From: an uncultured Campylobacter sp.
Lineage (GTDB): Bacteria > Campylobacterota > Campylobacteria > Campylobacterales > Campylobacteraceae
DNA: 7,136 nucleotides
Direction of reading: 5' to 3'
Assembly: GCF_938018145.1 (NCBI RefSeq)
Contig: NZ_CALIII010000344.1
Location: 1 to 7,136 of the forward strand
In this document: one piece after another, positions 5,809-7,136 of the stretch
Numbering within the stretch: position 1 is the stretch's first letter
How the letters are laid out: each line of letters begins with the position of its first letter
Made by a program: the position numbers and the translations under genes
Notes under the pieces: generated by a model
The model's database searches: none
The model's input: only the letters and a program-made list of their open reading frames with translations
What the model was told of the DNA's origin: nothing

Positions 5809-5831
5809 TTTGGCTCCTTTAAATTTTAGTG

Positions 5832-5850
5832 ATTTTATCCAAAGCTTATA
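5832..5850 (-). promoter_or_regulatory. Candidate -10 boxes for the carboxynorspermidine dehydrogenase
   Basis: Two candidates lie on the minus strand: TATAAG at 5850-5845 and TAAAAT (in GATAAAAT) at 5837-5832. They would give leaders of about 30 and 17 bases before the ATG at 5808. I cannot choose between them from sequence alone. Confidence 0.4.
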
Positions 5851-5870
5851 TAAAATTTGCTTTTAATCGT

Positions 5871-5876
5871 TACAAT
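5871..5876 (+). promoter_or_regulatory. Candidate -10 box (TACAAT) for the TPR protein gene
   Basis: TACAAT in CGTTACAATAGCG, 30 bases before ATG 5901; AAGGA at 5891-5895 is the ribosome binding site, five bases before the ATG. The promoter is back to back with that of the dehydrogenase in a gap of only 92 bases. Confidence 0.5.
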
Positions 5877-5900
5877 AGCGCGAAATTTTAAAGGAATTTT

Positions 5901-6641
5901 ATGCGTAAAATTTTAATTTTTCTGCTTCCGATTTGGCTGTTTGGGATGAGCTGCGAGGAGGCGATGCAGCACAGCATAGATGAGTTTATAAAGCCTGATC
6001 GCGATGCCACGGCTATGTCGATAGCGGGCGAAAAAGCCGCTCAAATTTGCCTGGCTCAGTACGGCGAAGAGCATGAAAACACTATAATGGCGCTAAATAA
6101 CGCAGGCGCGTTTTTTATGCTAGCAAACGAGCCGCAAAAGGCGCTTGAGGCCTATGAGCGTTCGCTAAAAATTTTGCAAAAAGGTCTGGGCAAAGAGCAC
6201 AAAGCGCTAGGAAAGCCTTATCACGGCGTAGCTAGTGCGCAGTCAGCACTTGGGAGATACGATGAGGCGATAGTAAATTTCGGCGCGGCGATCAGATACT
6301 ATGAGCTTGGCGGCGAGAATATGCAAAAGGATCTCATGAGCTGCTACGCGGGGCTAGGCGATACGCTCTATAAAACGGGCGATTTTAACGGCGCATACGT
6401 AAAACACGCCGTCGCGTTTAGGATTTGCGAAGAGGTTTTTGGCGCAGACGGCGTAAATTTGCTACGCGCGAAGTACTATGCGCTGATGGCGGGCGATCTG
6501 GCGGGGCTTGGCAATAAAACGGAAGCGCTGCAAAACTACGAAAAAGCCCTTAAAATCGCGAATAAAATTTTAGAAAAAAGTAATGATAAACATGCAAAAA
6601 GCCTAAAAGCAGAGGTGGAAGCAAAGATAAAAGAGTTGTAA
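5901..6641 (+). CDS. Secreted tetratricopeptide-repeat protein
   Basis: A 246-residue protein with an N-terminal signal (MRKILIFLLPIWLFGMSC), so it is expected in the periplasm. Cys18 follows GMS, a poor lipobox because position -3 is Gly rather than Leu, Ile or Val, so signal peptidase I cleavage is as likely as lipidation. The mature part is helical with about four TPR-like units: near 59-92 (HENTIMALNNAGAFFMLANE and ALEAYERSLKILQ), 101-134 (YHGVASAQSALGRYDEAIVNF), 145-178 (LMSCYAGLGDTLYKTGDFNGAY) and 188-221 (YALMAGDLAGLGNKTEALQNYEKALKIA). The YGEEHENTI and LGKEHKALG joints resemble the kinesin-light-chain style TPR_12 pattern. TPR domains bind peptides or partner proteins; the partner is unknown. 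It is a single-gene unit, divergent from the polyamine gene and convergent with a flavoprotein gene. Confidence 0.85.
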   Translation: MRKILIFLLPIWLFGMSCEEAMQHSIDEFIKPDRDATAMSIAGEKAAQICLAQYGEEHENTIMALNNAGAFFMLANEPQKALEAYERSLKILQKGLGKEHKALGKPYHGVASAQSALGRYDEAIVNFGAAIRYYELGGENMQKDLMSCYAGLGDTLYKTGDFNGAYVKHAVAFRICEEVFGADGVNLLRAKYYALMAGDLAGLGNKTEALQNYEKALKIANKILEKSNDKHAKSLKAEVEAKIKEL

Positions 6642-6677
6642 ATTTGGCGATTAGATCTTGAGGCGGGCCAAATTTAC
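6638..6677. terminator. Inverted repeat between convergent genes, likely terminator
   Basis: Perfect 11-base arms GTAAATTTGGC (6638-6648) and GCCAAATTTAC (6667-6677) with an 18-base loop. The left arm contains the TAA stop of the TPR gene. On the minus strand it is followed by a T-rich stretch (AACTCTTTTATC), so termination of the flavoprotein transcript is plausible. On the plus strand no T tract follows, so bidirectional use is uncertain. A second palindrome, TCAAATTTGA, sits at 6681-6690. Confidence 0.55.
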
Positions 6678-6701
6678 GGCTCAAATTTGACTAAGTCGTC
6701 G

Positions 6702-7136
6702 CTACTTGGCGTTTAACCGCTTTGCCAAATTTGCCGCACAGGCAAACGCAAAATGCAGGTTGTACCCGCCGAGCATCCCCGTTACGTTTAAAACCTCGCC
6801 GATAAAGTAAAGCCCGTGAGTGCTGTTGTAGCCGCAGTTTGCATCTAGCGCGTCTGTATCTACGCCGCCTTTGGTGACTTCGGCTCGCTCGAAGCCAAAC
6901 GTGCCCGCAGGCGCAAATTCGTACGCAAATAGCCGCGAGATTTTTGCCGCCTCATCCGCTTTGTACTCGCCGTAAGGTTTGTCGCTAAGCCCTGCCGCGC
7001 GCAAAAACTCGAGCGTAAATCGCCTAGGTAGCGGCAGGACGGTGCTGAGCTGTTTTTTGCTTTTTTGCGCGGTTTCGATGCTAAAATTTGGGCAAAAATT
7101 TATCGCGATCAAGCCCTTTTGCCAAAAAAGCGAAGC
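6702..7136 (-). CDS. HI0933-family NAD(P)/FAD-dependent oxidoreductase, C-terminal part (5' end cut by window)
   Basis: The last 144 codons of a flavoprotein; the frame is open through the right edge and begins ASLFWQKGLIAINFCP, so the TTG at 7112 is not a true start. Family hallmarks are present: an AEVTKGGVD motif, then DALDANCGYNSTHGLYFIGEVLNVTGMLGGYNLHFAFA near the end. These correspond to the HI0933/YhiN pattern in which a Gly-rich FAD-contacting segment (GLYFxGEVLxVxGxxGGYN) closes the FAD domain. The physiological substrate of this family is poorly defined; BaiN, a bile-acid enzyme, is one annotated relative, which is not evidence for that role here. About two thirds of the protein, including the N-terminal FAD-binding GxGxxG, is expected outside the window. 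It converges on the TPR gene with a 60-base gap. Confidence 0.9.
   Translation of the reverse strand, partial: ASLFWQKGLIAINFCPNFSIETAQKSKKQLSTVLPLPRRFTLEFLRAAGLSDKPYGEYKADEAAKISRLFAYEFAPAGTFGFERAEVTKGGVDTDALDANCGYNSTHGLYFIGEVLNVTGMLGGYNLHFAFACAANLAKRLNAK

Noticed and set aside
4731..5866. Several frames on both strands inside the carboxynorspermidine dehydrogenase gene, including one that reaches into the divergent gap
   Set aside because: The full-length dehydrogenase with conserved blocks explains this DNA; the others have no recognisable motifs.
5901..5954. Lipoprotein signal on the TPR protein
   Set aside because: Gly at -3 and Met at -2 relative to Cys18 fit the lipobox poorly, so lipidation is not claimed.
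1..7136. tRNA genes, rRNA, CRISPR arrays, transposases, phage genes
   Set aside because: No regularly spaced repeats, no tRNA-like cloverleaf that I could assemble by eye, and no mobile-element proteins in any frame.

Overview
The window looks like chromosomal DNA of a Campylobacterota species, most likely one of the higher-GC oral-type Campylobacter (C. showae, C. rectus or C. curvus group). This is inferred from the very frequent AAATTTG/CAAATTT words, the heavy use of CTA, AAA and ATA codons beside GC-rich codons, TATAAT-type promoters without a clear -35 box, and a carboxynorspermidine dehydrogenase, the Campylobacter-type spermidine enzyme. There are no mobile-element genes, no CRISPR array, and no tRNA or rRNA gene that I can see.

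Left block (minus strand, about 1-2027). This is an export operon of the YbhG-YbhF type: a HlyD-family periplasmic adaptor followed, with a 4-base GTGA overlap, by an ABC ATPase that runs off the left edge. The permease genes would lie beyond that edge. Two things are odd here. The adaptor's strong ribosome binding site and ATG are in a different frame from its body. The ATPase carries a roughly 105-residue Asn/Leu/Ser-rich N-terminal extension encoded by DNA packed with AAATTT words.

Middle block (plus strand, 2309-4276). A secreted YceI-like protein has its own promoter and a clear terminator. It is followed by a probable two-gene unit: a two-helix membrane protein with a PH-like cytosolic domain, and an alpha/beta hydrolase of the Fes/IroE/BesA-like esterase group.

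A gap of 320 bases between convergent genes (4277-4596) holds the most unusual structure of the window. It is an imperfect palindrome of about 114 bases with a perfect 14-bp core stem, preceded by a TATAAT box. It does not look like an ordinary terminator and could be a small structured RNA, a 3'UTR element or a miniature inverted-repeat element.

Right block (4597-7136). Carboxynorspermidine dehydrogenase (minus) is divergent from a secreted TPR protein (plus). That gene converges on the C-terminal part of a HI0933-family flavoprotein (minus), which runs off the right edge. Most genes look like ordinary housekeeping or envelope functions. I see no clear new multi-gene system; the best leads are the 4478-4591 palindrome, the broken adaptor start and the AAATTT-driven protein extension.
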